From assembly GCF_963678635.1 (NCBI RefSeq), contig NW_026970849.1, positions 1 to 64,000 of the forward strand: a DNA stretch of 64,000 bases, given 5' to 3'. The notes beneath the pieces were generated by a model. It had not been told where the DNA came from and ran no database searches. It saw only the letters and a program-made list of their open reading frames with translations. Origin of the DNA: Symsagittifera roscoffensis. Taxonomy: Eukaryota; Xenacoelomorpha; Acoela; Convolutidae. Position 1 is the first letter of the stretch; each line of letters begins with the position of its first letter. This document shows positions 35,301 to 48,461 of this stretch, piece by piece. The position numbers and the translations under genes were made by a program.

Positions 35301-36627
35301 GTCAGTTTTTCTTTCTCGCCTTTTTAAGACACTTAAAAGAATGTGAAGTTGGCTTAGTTATTCACGGCGGTAAAGACGCTCGATAACGTGTGCGTTGTGG
35401 TGTGGTTTTGACGCTCGAAAACTTTTGCGTTTGTGCATTGCTTCCTTAAAGAGATGGTTCAGTCGCTTCCTTATCTCCGAGACAGTTTGTCGCGGACCAC
35501 CAAAATAGTTGAAACGGATGCCCATGTTTCCTCATACTAAAAATTAACTGTCAAAACTGCCATTTTCATACATAATTTCAAATAAAACATTTTTGCATCG
35601 ATATAGGATCTTCAACAGAGAAATCATGAGTTTGTTTGATAGATTGGAAGTTTTTGGATCTTCGAGTTTGGACAGATTTATGCAACGTTTTCACTGACTA
35701 GTGTTTATTCGAGTATAAACTATTTTGTTATAAGTTGATAGTTATGATCAATTCCAGGATTTCTTTATTCAGTTCAAAGCAGGAAGACATACTGCATCAA
35801 TTTATTTCAGGAAAGTTAAATCACCAAAAATTATAATATTAACGCAATTTTTCAAGAGACGTTTCGAAAATCATAGAAAAGTTGCCTTGAATCTTGGATA
35901 GAATATGCATCGTAGCTAATTGGAGGAGGGTTGTAACAACCTTAGAGGGATCTACTAACGTGACACTCAACTGCAGAGCCGTGCGTGGTAAATTCAAAGA
36001 TCACTTGCTTTGATTTAAAAGAAGTTTTTACACAAATCATGATACCCCCATGTGCACTGTTGTTAGAATTTGACTGAATGTTGTCCCGAAAACACTTGTA
36101 ATCATAGAAAAAAATCGCCGTAAAGTATTTTATGTTGGATTCAAATCGTCCGAGTGAGTGAAGACCTCCATGTATTAACATAGGCTATAGAGTATCCGGT
36201 CTTCACCCTATGTATTGACATAGGCTATATATTTCCCAATGTTTTCAGATAGGGAATAACTTTTCCAATGTATTAAGATACCAAGCTTCAGATGGTAAGT
36301 TTTTTCGTCGCCCGATTTTCCCATGTATAGCGTATAGTTTTCCCTATGTTTTAGAATTTCATTGAGGGGAATTAAAAACTCATTAAGATAGGGAATATAT
36401 TTCCCATGTATTAACATAGGCAATAGTTTTCCTAATTATGATGGTAAGGTTTCAGATGGTAAGTTTCAGAAAAAAAATTTGGCGCCCGATCTTACCAAGT
36501 TTTACCTATGTATATGGTTTCAGTGTAGGGAATTAAGAATTCATTAAGATAGGGATTATGTTTCCCAATGTAATAAGATAGGGAATGGTAAGGTTTCATT
36601 GTGATGGTAAGAGAATGGTAAGAAGAA
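35301..36627 (+). repeat. Unit B4 (truncated)
   Basis: Copy of 26581-27908 (+8720) that ends at ggtaagaagaac, where linker D begins. It follows the B3 cassette exactly as C follows the B2 cassette. Unlike C, it continues for 1.3 kb before breaking off. Confidence 0.9.
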
Positions 36628-36925
36628 CTATCAGCAACCTCCAGCAAAAACTTTTTCAGATTCCGGTCTCGAGAACAGTTAGGAAAGTCGAAACTAGGAT
36701 CGTTCGAAGTCCCCTCCCTCCCCCCTACCGGCATCAAGAGCATCAGCAACTTCAAAAAATTTAGCGCTTCCAGCACCCTCAGAACCCACAGAAAACACTC
36801 AAGATCAGCAACCGCATTCTAACAAAGGCACTATAAATTTCATTTTTTGAAGCCCGTGATTCTTCGCCAAACTGCTCGTCAGCGAGCACTGAAAACACTA
36901 GAACAGTTGCGCACTCCGAAACGAC
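36626..36925 (+). repeat. Left direct repeat of linker D
   Basis: Begins aactatcagcaacctccagc and ends ccgaaacgac. It pairs with 37701-37864, which matches both ends but lacks about 130 bp of the middle. Both copies contain an open stretch reading RQTAR-x-RALK followed by QLRTPKR. Direct orientation and ~1.08 kb spacing would suit terminal repeats of a small element, but no element was identified. Confidence 0.7.
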
Positions 36926-37845
36926 GGCAATTATTCGAACTGCAAACCCTGGCATTGTAATCGCGTTCGTTACCTCTAAACTAACCAACCGTGAACAAGT
37001 TCATATAAACATAACATAAACTGAATTTGAAGCACAAATGGAAGAGTTTTCCGCTAAAGCAATGAAAACTTACTCTAGCAGAAAAATTTTCCATTTATAA
37101 CAAATTGTAGCTATGCTGAGATAGCGCGGTGCTTAAAAAATCGAAACAGCTTATGGCCCCTAAACTAGTAATAAGGTCCGGGATTGGTTCCCGCACTATT
37201 CTATCTGTAAACCAACTCACTGTAAACCAATTCTCTCTGTATAATATAAATAAATGAACACAAACGAATGGTCTCAAACGACATAGAAACCGAAGCTCGA
37301 ATCACGTTTGACTTCATAACTGACGTCATAACTTCTCAGTTCGCACCGGCATACTTAACATCCCAGATCGCAACCGAAAAAATTATTACGTCACAACTGT
37401 GGAGTTGTTATTCAGTACCATCAGATAAGGATCGACATTTTGCAGACGTCAAAAACCTTGTTGAAATAGAATGAAAAGATTTGGAAAATAAATATCGATT
37501 ACTGCAATGACTAGTTTCAGAAATGGTCGATAGACTACATTGGAGATTGACGATTTTGTAAGAAAATAGCCATAGCCACGGTAAAGCAGTCAATTGGTTG
37601 CAGTTCCAGAAGGAACTTTGCAGAAGTTAATTCTACGTGTCTTCAAGGAAAGACCGTGGAACACAAAAAGGAAGATTAGTCAAGTTTTTCTTCTATTATA
37701 AACTATCAGCAACCTCCAGCAAAAACTTTTTCGGAACCCTTTCTCGGGAACAGTAACGAAATTCGAAACTAGGATCGTTCAATTTTCGAAACCCGTGATT
37801 CTTCGCCAAACTGCTCGTGAGCGAGCACTAAAATCACTACAACAG
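36628..37845 (+). repeat. Linker D between B chain and next A array
   Basis: The only stretch present once in the window, because the second period ends before reaching it. It carries a direct repeat at both ends (36626-36925 and 37701-37864). The interior 36926-37700 is unrecognised, with a doubled ctgtaaaccaa motif near 37206-37235 and an AATAAA-like tataaataaatga near 37243. Slightly more GC than its neighbours. Could be a small mobile element or the remains of one; no coding evidence. Confidence 0.7.
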
Positions 37846-37864
37846 TTGCGCACTCCGAAACGAC
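37701..37864 (+). repeat. Right direct repeat of linker D
   Basis: Shorter partner of 36626-36925. Its last 19 bases (ttgcgcactccgaaacgac) are the same sequence with which unit A1' begins, and versions of them start A2 and A3 too (6621 and 13112 areas). The D repeat and the A-unit starts therefore have a common origin. Confidence 0.75.
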
Positions 37865-38471
37865 TGAAAGATTTTGGCTGCAAATTCTATTTCAAATTCG
37901 ACGTCATAGAATAAGCCTCCAAGAAGTAATAACCGTGCGTTAAAGAGACTCCTAAAGAGAAAACGTGGTTGAGGTGCTTGCCAAAAATTTAAATTTTTAA
38001 ATTTTTTTCGATCCGTTTTTTGAACCAGGGATCTTCTGAAAAATTTAAGTAAGATCTGACTAATGCAACAAAAACTAGGAATTTTGACAAAAACTAACAG
38101 CACGCTTTAGTCTGGACTCGAAATAACAGGCTTTGAAGCATTCACTCTTTTTCCTAGACACGTTTGTCAAGCAACCGGCGAATTAGTGGTTCACTTTAGG
38201 AACTCTCGTTAGCCCGATAAAAACCTTCTCTGGATTTCGAAGCAACACAGTTTCTTGCGTCAAAACAATTGCATTCTTTTGCTAAAAAAACCACAGAGCT
38301 TTACTTGTTATGCGTGAATATTGGAGAAGACAGCTTAGAGATTGCAGGTGTGAAGGCTAAGAGTCTCGCATTCAACTCCTCAATGTCGTCATATTGGTGG
38401 TACGGCAACAAACCAAAAAGCCAACCAATCGAAAAAAGTTACAATTCCAAGGAGATTAAAAATTAATAATT

Positions 38472-38571
38472 TTATGCAACACAACAACAGATTGTCACTA
38501 TTTTTATGCAATTATAAATATCTACGCAATTGTCCAAGCAGTAACTGGTGTTATGCAATAGTTACGTAATT
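38472..38571. promoter_or_regulatory. Cluster of bZIP half-sites, A1'
   Basis: Second-period copy of the A1 cluster. Confidence 0.35.
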
Positions 38572-41500
38572 ATTCATACAATTATGAAAGCAGTAAAACT
38601 AAGCAATAAAATTGCAAAATAATTACCGCGTACGTACTAAAAGCCAGTGCGGAACTTAAGAGCTCAAAATTTACCATTTTTTGCGGAATTCACAGCGAAT
38701 GCCTAAAACTATGAAAAGTATAATTTGCACCTTGGATCTGTTCTCTTAGCATTTGAAAAAGAACCAGTTTTTTTAAACTAGTTATACTGAGCGCTAAATA
38801 TGCGGAATTCATTAACAAAAGTCAAACTTGCTCAAATTCAGACTGCACTTGTCCATATCAGGTAGATTATTACTTGAAAATTGCGGAATCAGTATCTTAA
38901 ACTCAAAACATATCTGCTTTCTCCTTTGCAGTACAGGATTACTTGAAAACTGTGGACTTAGCTTGATCCTATTTCCACTGGGTTGAACTTTGTTGATTTT
39001 CGAGTCTTCTGGATATGTTTAATTTTCATAAATTCGAAAATTATTTCAGCGTACCGTGGAAAAATACCGCAGATACTCTATTGAGAATAGCGTCGATCTA
39101 ATCATTGAAGGCGACCAAGATTTTGGCCAGTTTAACAGCCAATCAAAATCCCTAAGACAATTAGGAGCAAAACTGACTCATAGTTGCGATTCGCGAACTT
39201 TTTGGGAGCTCAATTTTGGTGTCTCAAATGAGAGATGCTGTCACGTGGCTCCCACTATATGTGTCAAGAGAAACTAGGGACTTCCATAAACTTGTCAGCC
39301 GGTTATTGGTGAAATTAAAATAATAATTTGTATAGTTTTACCCAAGGCGTCACTAGTCAGCATCGAAGACATTGGATGAGTTTGTCCGGATGCCAACCAA
39401 ACGATTACTCAGTGTTTTTATTTAGACGAAAAATGCACAACAAAAAACTGATGACACCCATCCTCACTAAAAAGTGTACCATTCAATTCTTCGAAGTAAA
39501 TTTGACCAGACGGGAAGCCAACGGTCCATTTTTTCTCTTCATTACTATGTCGACGGGAAAATAAGCAAGTTGTCTCTTTTCTAGACCCTGTGCTCTGCTT
39601 GTGATAAGTGAAAGGGAAGAAATGAAATAGGTTAGCTTTACATTTGAACATTTCTTTGAAAGAGTATAGAAAAGAGATTTTGTTGCTCGCTTCAAGGAAA
39701 ATACAGATACATACGTTAAGTCTGTAAGGTTGTTGCAAGACCTCTACCCGAGTCTCGTTTCAAAAAATCTTTAAAATAATACGGGTTTGTCACCACCAAA
39801 GACTCCAGTGAACCTTTGAGAAAAAGCTTGAACGAAAGCACGAAATTACTCACAGAGTTTTACGTTTCAGATTACGAGAACCGGGTTGAAATCCACTAGC
39901 AAGTTTCATTGCTAATTTTTTAGGAACATAAGTTGTCCCCCTGCAAACTAAAATTGATTAAAAAGCCACAAATTGTGGTGAGTAAATTTTCACAATTTCC
40001 CTGGGAACATATGAGTGAATATCTCGAAAAATCCAGTCACCATGCGAACAAGTATTTTCAAAGAAGGACAAGGAGAGACGGAGGAAGATTGCGTAACTAA
40101 GTACCATTGTCCCTCGAACTTTTATTATCACTATACAACATCACCAAAAATGGCAAATGCAGACGTTATTCTCTAACCGATGTGGAAGACGTCTTGGGAT
40201 TAACCAATTCTATCGCCTTGTATTTTAAAATATGTCAAAAGAATTTGGAATTTCCGAAAATTGCTCCCGGTGAAAAGCGTCCATCTAGTTTACTGCTTTC
40301 CAGTTTGAGGTTTTATAAATTGGGTCTACCTTTGGATCTACAGCGGCAGTAGTTGCGTGAAAGCAAGCCAAACTAGGTCTAGCGTCACAATCTATTGTTG
40401 AAAAATGAATCTATGATTTAGAAGAAACTGTCCCATGTAAAAATAATGCTCAAACTATTCTTCTTGGACATTTCAAGACATCCAGTTGCTTTGTTTTGCT
40501 GACTTTTACATAGATTTGGCCAGAAAAAAACATGGACTTTGGAGGATCGTTTGAAACCCGAATCGCCGGAAACGAGTCAACAAATAATTTTCAATCTAGT
40601 GATACTGGGCAAAACCAAACGCAAGAGCTCCTGGCAAAAAATGTCACCTGCAGCGATCCAATGGCTTAAATTTCCAGGTAGTGATTTTCAATTTTCGAAT
40701 CTAGAAGGCATAGCCGTTTCTCTGCACTCTGAAACAGTTGTTTTTGCCAAATACATCTGGGGAGCACCTTTTCAGCTATTCACGTCAATGACATGCAACC
40801 ACTTTTGATAGAGCAATTTCAAAATGGCAAAGAAAGTAAGGTTGGTGCAATGGTGGTTTTAAGGTTACATCGAGCTGAAAAACTGCAGCACATCCCGAAT
40901 ACTGACTCCGAAGTATCCCCCTAGTCTAACTGATCACATGTAGCTTACATAGTACGACAAAGCAGGATAGTTGAGCTCCCTTGAAAGATCTAATTAGCTT
41001 GACGCAGGATGCTGGCCTCAAAACAGTACAACAAAACTTGATATCAAATTCGACGAGCGAGTCCAGTGTTAAAACAACGTTCAGGTAAAATAAGTAAGGG
41101 TTACATCTAAATAATCAGTCGGGGGCTTTTAACACTGGACAAGGTCTGAGACTAAACTACTAGCAACCGAAACAAACGAAATTTAAATCGTCAAGAGTCA
41201 ACGAGGCTACAGCAACAACGTCAAACATAGGAAAAGATATATGACAGCAAACATAACGAAGCCGCCGGGCCATCTCGTCTAGTTTGGCCTTAAGAAACGA
41301 TCACGTACATCCATACCATATGGTAGCGTCGGCTAGTCTTTTTTTTTCAATGATCTTTAAAGATCACGGTTGCAATAGGGGCTCAGTTCTCTGTAATGGT
41401 TTGTTTGGACGAAAGCCAGAATCGCAACAGGGGCCAATTCTTTACAATGGTTCAAATTGACAAAAAATTAGAAAAAGTCAATCACGAGAGCGATGAAACG

Positions 41501-41776
41501 TTTTTCTGAGAAATATAAAAGTCAAAATCATTTTAAAATAATAAGCAAAAAAAATGATTTCTGCAGTTGTTGGGGAGACTCGTAGCGAGGTGCGCCATAA
41601 CAAGTGGTTAATTGTTTACATAAGACTCAATAAAACAGTTGAAAGTTTTTTTTCGGGCTGCTAGTATGGTTAGATCCTCAAAAGTCCTGGGACCTAAATA
41701 TCAAAGATGTGCTGTTTCCAGCTGACTATTAATCTGTGTGGCTACCAGATGATACCCTTGGCATAATGCCGACTGG

Positions 41777-41798
41777 TTCTCATCTCGAAAGGTGAGAA
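41777..41798 (+). other. Splice-donor hairpin, A1'
   Basis: Copy of the A1 hairpin with the same G-U-compatible change. Confidence 0.5.
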
Positions 41799-43704
41799 GG
41801 ACACGAATGGCTTTTTTTGATATCAATTAATTTTTACCGATGATGTGTTTATTTTTTCAGTTGCATGCATTCGAGCGACAATCGATTTTTATCATTGGTT
41901 CAACAAACTGCAAACGGATTCCGCAGATTTTAAGTGGATTATCCTAAATTTGATTTAATCAGTTTGACTAATTGCTATAGCTAGAACAAAGCAATGCCGA
42001 ATTTACTTAAATGAATTTCACCTTTGTCATGGAATCTACAAAAAAATCCTAACACACTTTCTAATTTCGGGTTTAAGCAAGTTATTTAATTTTTTGTAGA
42101 AACTTTTTTTTATAAATTTAGTATAAATTTGATATGGACAAATAACCAGCAGTTTTCCGGTCTAAAAAGGTTCCCATTAGCCATTAAGATGATAAAAGTA
42201 AACTGCCATATGCTTTCAATATTGTTTTAGTTCAGTCAGTGAGTTAAAAACAATCACGTTTTTTATATCTACATCAAAAAAATTCTCTCCTGGAACTTTA
42301 GGAGTCTTTATCATTTAATTAACTGATTTCGATGTCTATTACATTACAGATTTTAAACTATCATATTGAAATTAGTATGAAAAAAATCGGAGATCAAACT
42401 GAAAACAATGTTTTCAAAATAATTAAAATGTCAACTTCCATCGTTTGGAAATTTCCGGTAAAATTCCTTATAGGTTATGGTTGAGGTTATGGTTGACGTT
42501 TATCGCAACAGTTTTTAACTTCCAGCGAGTGAATACATATCCATTTTTTATTAACTAATAACAATTTCTGAATTAAAAAAACAACGCTCGAGACTTTGTG
42601 GAACTGAAATGAGTTTTTCGTTGACATAGTCTCAGTCAAGGCTTAGTGGCTACTTATGATAATTGAGGTAGTCTCATAAATGTCTAACCTAAAAAACTTG
42701 TCCTGTCTTAGTTAATTGTTGGATTTTGCTCAACTTTTTCCAGGGTGTTTGTATGAGGCTAATCTGAAGCTGAAGTTAACCGAAAGCTAGTTTCTCCAGA
42801 AAAAAATGAAGTAAGCATTACGGTCTTTTGAAGCAAAATAAAAACGTTTCACTTTGCAAATCTGAGATTAATATATAATATATATGTGAACGAGGTTCAA
42901 TGATTTAAAAAAAAACAAATTTGTAAGAGTTTAAAATTTGAAATTATTTTCTTTATCATAACTATGGTGACTGCATTGTGTGATTTTCCATCAGAGTATG
43001 GAATGTTTTAGAGCAATCAAAAATCTCTCAATTTGGGCGAGGTTGGCTGAGGTTCCCATTTTGTAATTAACTATGTAGCCGTCCACTCGGAGGAGATAAC
43101 AGTTTTTTTATTCTGGTTATTTGTCTTGTCCACAGTCTAGTTTCGACCCCGACAGGATACTTATTAAATTTGTGGGTTACAGGGCATATTAAATTTGTGG
43201 GTTACTTGAACGTCGTTTCGACACTGGACGTCGTCGAAGTGGTTCTATCATTTTGCTGTGTTGCAGTGAGGTCAGCATCGTTTTGAATACGGTCGTACTG
43301 GTTCCACTTAATAGGTTTAAACTTACTAATAACTTTGCCATCTAGAAAAGCAGCCAATCACAAAACCTGTCCAAAACTTTACGCTGTCCAAAACTTGCAC
43401 GCAGATCACGCTGTTCTAAGTGCCCAGCGTACCTGAAAGAAAATATGTTCCACTCCTCTTCGCTGCTATCATTCCAGTGTGTTGTCGGAATTAAACTCAC
43501 TAAAAACAATAATATTCCTATTTACTTCTAGAAAAGCAGCCAATTCAAAATCCAAAGTAGCAAATTTGGTTTCAAACAAAAGGTGAAAGAGCGAATTTTT
43601 AAACTAATTTATTGACATAAAAACGACACATGGGGTCCTCTATGAAGCGTCGATCACGCGCCTAGGAGGAACCGAAACTTTGAATTCTTAGGGTCTTCAA
43701 AGTT

Positions 43705-43812
43705 TCGATGTCTATTACATTACAGACATCGAGTACTTTGCAGGGAGTACTGGTCGGCACTGAGGAGGGTGGGGAGCAGGGAGTACTGGTCGGCACTGAT
43801 GATGGTGGCTAC
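43705..43812 (+). repeat. Hairpin plus 36 bp tandem duplication, A1'
   Basis: Copy of the A1 structure; the first repeat differs at a few bases near 43765. Confidence 0.75.
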
Positions 43813-45123
43813 TTTGCAGTGGTAACACACCAACACTTGGTCTTTCTTGAATGATTGCAAAGCAACCGAACCTGGTAAAAAAGAAATCAAATGACTGATT
43901 CAACACTGAAAATTTGGTAAGATATACTTATTGGGTCGATAAATTTATATGTACCTCTTCCAAAAATGGGAAACTTCACATCACTTATGCCGACCCAACT
44001 TTGATTCAATATAAGACTCTGTACCTTCCGATGTCATAGGTAGTATGTTCCAAGCATGGCGCTTTCACAAGCGGCTGAAACTTTCACTTTGACCCATCAT
44101 TCAGCAGGTACGACAAATGGTCAACCACCTTGTTCAGATCACCCACTTCTTCTCTGAGTAAAAAAATTGTGGCAAAATGGGGGCAGTTTTTTTTCTGGAA
44201 TCTGTGCTCTGCTTGTGATAAGTGACAAAGAAGAAATGCAAGACGCTAGCTCTAAATTTGATTATTTCATTGTAAGAGTTTAGAAAAAACATATTGTTGT
44301 TAGCTCCAAAGAAAAAGCAGATAGATACGTTAAGTCTAGGGTGTTGCAAGACCTCTAACCGAGTCTGGTTTCAAAAGTAACAGGACACACAATTTTTTTT
44401 GTTTTGCAGGTAAGTCAATTTAATGGTACGGTAACAAGCCAAAAGGCCAACCACTTGTAAAAAGTTACCATTCCAGGGAGCCAAAAATTAATTTCCAGTT
44501 ACGCACTCCAAAACGACTGAAAGATTTTGGCTGCAATTTCTATTTCAAGTTCGACGTCATAGAATAAGCCTCCAAGAATCAATAACCGTATGTTAAAGAG
44601 ACTCCTAAAAAAAAACGTGGGTGAGGTGCTTGCCAAAAATTTAAATTTTTAAATTTTTTTCGATCCGTTTTTTGAACCAGGGATCTTCTGAAAAATTTAA
44701 GTAAGATCTGACTAATGCAACAAAAACTAGGAATTTTGACAAAAACTAACAGCACGCTTTAGTCTGGACTCGAAATAACAGGCTTTGAAGCATTCACTCC
44801 TTTTCCTAGACACGTTTGTCAAGCAACCGGCGAATTAGTGGTTCACTTTAGGAACTCTCGTTAGCCCGATAAAAACCTTCTCTGAATTTCGAAGCAACAC
44901 AGTTTCTTGCGTCAAAACAATTGCATTCTTTTGCTAAAAAAACCACAGAGCTTCCCTTGTTATGCGTGAATATTGGAGAAGACAGCTTAAAGATTGGAGG
45001 TGTGGAGGTTAAGAGGCTCGCATTCAACTCATCAATGTCGTCATATTGGTGGTACGGCAACAAACCAAAAATCCAACCAATCGGAAAAAGTTACCATTCC
45101 AAGGAGATTAAAAATTAATAATT

Positions 45124-45223
45124 TTATGCAACACAACAACAGATTGTCACTATTTTTATGCAATTATAAATATCTACGCAATTGTCCACGCAGTAACTGT
45201 TGTTATGCAATAGTTACGTAATT
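45124..45223. promoter_or_regulatory. Cluster of bZIP half-sites, A2'
   Basis: Second-period copy of the A2 cluster. Confidence 0.35.
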
Positions 45224-48200
45224 ATTCATGCAATTATGAAAGCAGTAAAACTAAGCAATAAAACTGCAAAATAATTACCGCGTACGTACTAAAAGCCAGT
45301 GCGGAACTCAACAGCTCAAAAATTACCATTTTTTGTGGATTTCACAGCGAATGCTTAAAACTATGAAAAGTATAATTTACACCTTGGATTTGTTCTCTCA
45401 GCATTTGAAAAAGAACCAGTTTTTTTAATAGTTATGCTGAGCGCTAAATATGCGGAATTCATTAACAAAAGTCAAACTTGCTCAAATTCAGACCGCACTT
45501 GTCCATATCAGGTAGATTGTTACTTTAAAATTGCGGAATCAAAACTTTAAACTCAAAACTTATGTGCTTTTTGCTTTGCAGCACAGGATTACTTGAAAAC
45601 TGTGGACTAAGCTTGATCCTGTTTCCAATCGTTTTTTCAATTACACTGGGTTGAACTTTGCTGATTTTCGAGTTTTCTGGATATGTTTGATTTTCCTAAC
45701 TTCGGAAGTTATTTCAGAGTACCGTGGAAAAATACCGCAGATACTCTATTGAGCATAGCGTTGATCTAATCATTGAAGGCGACCAAGATTTTGGCCAGTT
45801 TAACAGCCAATCAAAGTCCCTAAGAAAATTAGGAGCAAAACTGACTCATAGTTGCGATTCGCGATCTTTTTGGGGGCTCAATTTTGGTGTCTCAAATGAG
45901 AGATGCTGTCTCGTGGCTCCCACTATATGTGTCAAGAGAAACTAGGGACTTCCATAAACTTGTCAGCCGGTTATTGGTGAAATTAAAATAATAATTTGTA
46001 TAGTTTTACCCAAGGCGTCACTAGTCAGCATCGAAGACATTGGATGAGTTTGTCCGGATGCCAACCAAACGATTACTCAGTGTTTTTATTTAGACGAAAA
46101 ATGCACAACAAAAAACTGATGACACCCATCCTCACTAAAAAGCTTACCATTCAATTCTTCGAAGTAAATTTGACCAGACGGGAAGCCAACGGTCCATTTT
46201 TTCTCTTCATTACTATGTCGACGGGAAAATAAGCAAGTTGTCTCTTTTCTGGACCCTGTGCTCTGCTTGTGATAAGTGACAGGGAAGAAATGAAATAGGT
46301 TAGCTTTACATTTGAACAATTCTTTGAAAGAGTATAGAAGAGAGTTTTTGTTGCTCGCTTCAAGGAAAATACAGATACATACGTTAAGTCTATAAGGTTG
46401 TTGCAAGACCTCTACCCGAGTATCGTTTCAAAAAATCTTAAAATGCTACGGGTTTGTCACCACCAAAGACTCCAGTGAACCTTTGAGAAAAAGCTTGAAC
46501 GAAAGCACGAAATTACTCACAGAGTTGTACGTTTCAGATTACGAGAACCGGGTTAAAATCTACTAGCAAGTTTCATTGCTAATTTTTTAGGAACATAAGT
46601 TGACCCCCTACAATCTAAAATTGATCAAAAAGCCACAAATTGTGGTGAGTAAATTTTTACAATTTCTCTGGGAACATATGAGTGAATATCTCGAAAAATC
46701 CAGTCACCGTGCGAACAAGTATTTTCAAAGAAGGACAAGGAGAGACGGAGGAAGATTGCGTAACTAAGTACCATTGTCCCTCGAACTTTTATTGTCACTA
46801 CACAACATCACCAAAAATGGCAAATGCAGACGTTCTTCTCTAAACGATGTGGAAGACGTCTTGGGATTAACCAATTCTATCGCCTTGTATCTAAAAATAT
46901 GTCAAAAATATCTGGAATATCCGAAAATTGCTCTCGGTGAAAAGCGTCCATCTAGTTTACGGCTTTCCAGTTTGCGGTTTTATAAATTGGGTACCTTTGG
47001 ATCTACAGCGGCAGTAGTTGCGTGAAAGCAAGCCAAACTAAGTCTAGCGTCACAATCTATTGTGGAAAAATGAGTCTATGATTTGGAAGACACTGTCCCA
47101 AGTAAAAAAAATAATGCTCAAACCATTCTTCTTGGACATTTCAAGACATCCAGTTGCTTTGTTTTGCTGAATTTTACATAGATTTGGCCAAAAAAACATG
47201 GACTTTGGAGGATCGTTTGAAACCCGAATCGCTGGAAACGAGTCAACAAATAATTTTCAAACTAGTGATACTGGGCAAAACCAAACGCAAGAGCTCCTGG
47301 CAAAAAATGTCACCTGCAGCGATCCAATGGCTTAAATTTCCAGGTAGTGATTTTCAATTTTCGAATCTAGAAATCCAGAAATCTAGAAATTTTTGACATC
47401 TAGAAATACATTTGCCAAATACATCTGGGGAGCACCTTTTCAGCTATTCACGTCAATAACAAGCAACCACTTTTAATAGAGCAATTTCAAAATGGCAAAG
47501 AAAGTAAGGTTGAGGCAATGGTGGTTTTAAGGACACATCGAGCTGAAAAATTGCAGCACATCCCAAATACTGACTCCGAAGAATCCCCCTAGTCTAACTG
47601 ATCACATGTAGCTTACATAGTACGACAAAGCAGGATAGTTGAGCTCCCTTGAAAGATCTAATTAGCTTGACGCAGGATGCTGGCCTCAAAACAGTACAAC
47701 AAAACTTGATATCAAATTCGACGAGTCCAGTGTTAAAACAACCTTCAGGTAAAATACGTCAGGATTACATCTAAATAATCAGTCGGGGGCTTTTAACACT
47801 GGACAAGGTCTCAAACTAAACCACTAGCAACCGAAACAAACGAAATTTATATCGTCAAGAGTCAACGAGGTTACAGCAACAACGTCAAACATAGGAAAAT
47901 ATATATGACAGCAAACATAACGAAGCCAGATGGCCATCTCGTCTAGTTTGGCCTTAAGAAACGATCACGTACATGCATACCATATGGTAGCGTCGGCTAG
48001 TCTTTTTCTTCAATGATCTTCAAAGATCACGATTGCAATAGGGGCTAAGTTCTCTGTAATGGTTTGTTTGGACGAAAGCCAGAATCGCAACAGGGGCCAA
48101 TTCTTTACAATGGTTCAAATTGACAAAAAATTAGAAAAAAGTCAATCACGAGAGCGATGAAACGTTTTTCTGAGAAATATAAAATTCAAAATAATTTTAA

Positions 48201-48439
48201 AATAATAAGCAAAAAAAATGATTTCTGCAGTTGTTGGGGAGACTCTTAGCGAGGTGCGCCATAACAAGTGGTTAATTGTTTACAAAAGACTCAATAAAAC
48301 AGGTGAAAGTTTTTTTCGGGCTGCTAGTATGGTTAGATCCTCAAAAGTCCTGGGACCTAACTATCAAAGATGTGCTGTTTCCAGCTGACTATTAATCTGT
48401 GTGGCTACCAGATGATACCCTTGGCATAAGGCCGACTGG

Positions 48440-48461
48440 TTCTCACCTCGAAAGGTGAGAA
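48440..48461 (+). other. Splice-donor hairpin, A2'
   Basis: Copy of the perfect A2 hairpin. Confidence 0.55.

Larger units (their letters stand above)
1..37891 (+). repeat. Higher-order repeat monomer 1 (~37.9 kb)
   Basis: One complete period of the largest repeat. Bases 1 onward match 37892 onward. The offset drifts only from 37891 to 37894 across the overlap, so very few indels separate the periods. Compared by eye, the two differ by isolated substitutions (for example near 3367 versus 41258, and near 5874 versus 43765). Order inside: A1-A2-A3-B1-B2-C-B3-B4-D. The phase of the boundary is arbitrary, because the window opens about 46 bases inside unit A1. Either a real macrosatellite-like tandem repeat or an assembly duplication. 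Confidence 0.95.
37846..44475 (+). repeat. Unit A1'
   Basis: Copy of A1 in the second 37.9 kb period, this time with its complete left end. It starts at ttgcgcactccgaaacgac inside linker D, where a D direct repeat grades straight into A sequence. Near-identical to A1 at +37891. Confidence 0.9.

Noticed and set aside
36848-36925. Shared RQTAR-x-RALK...LRTPKR reading in D repeats and A-unit starts as a basic-protein exon.
   Set aside because: Only ~25 residues long, with three of the few differences changing amino acids and continuation into different frames. Noted as shared DNA, not as a supported gene.
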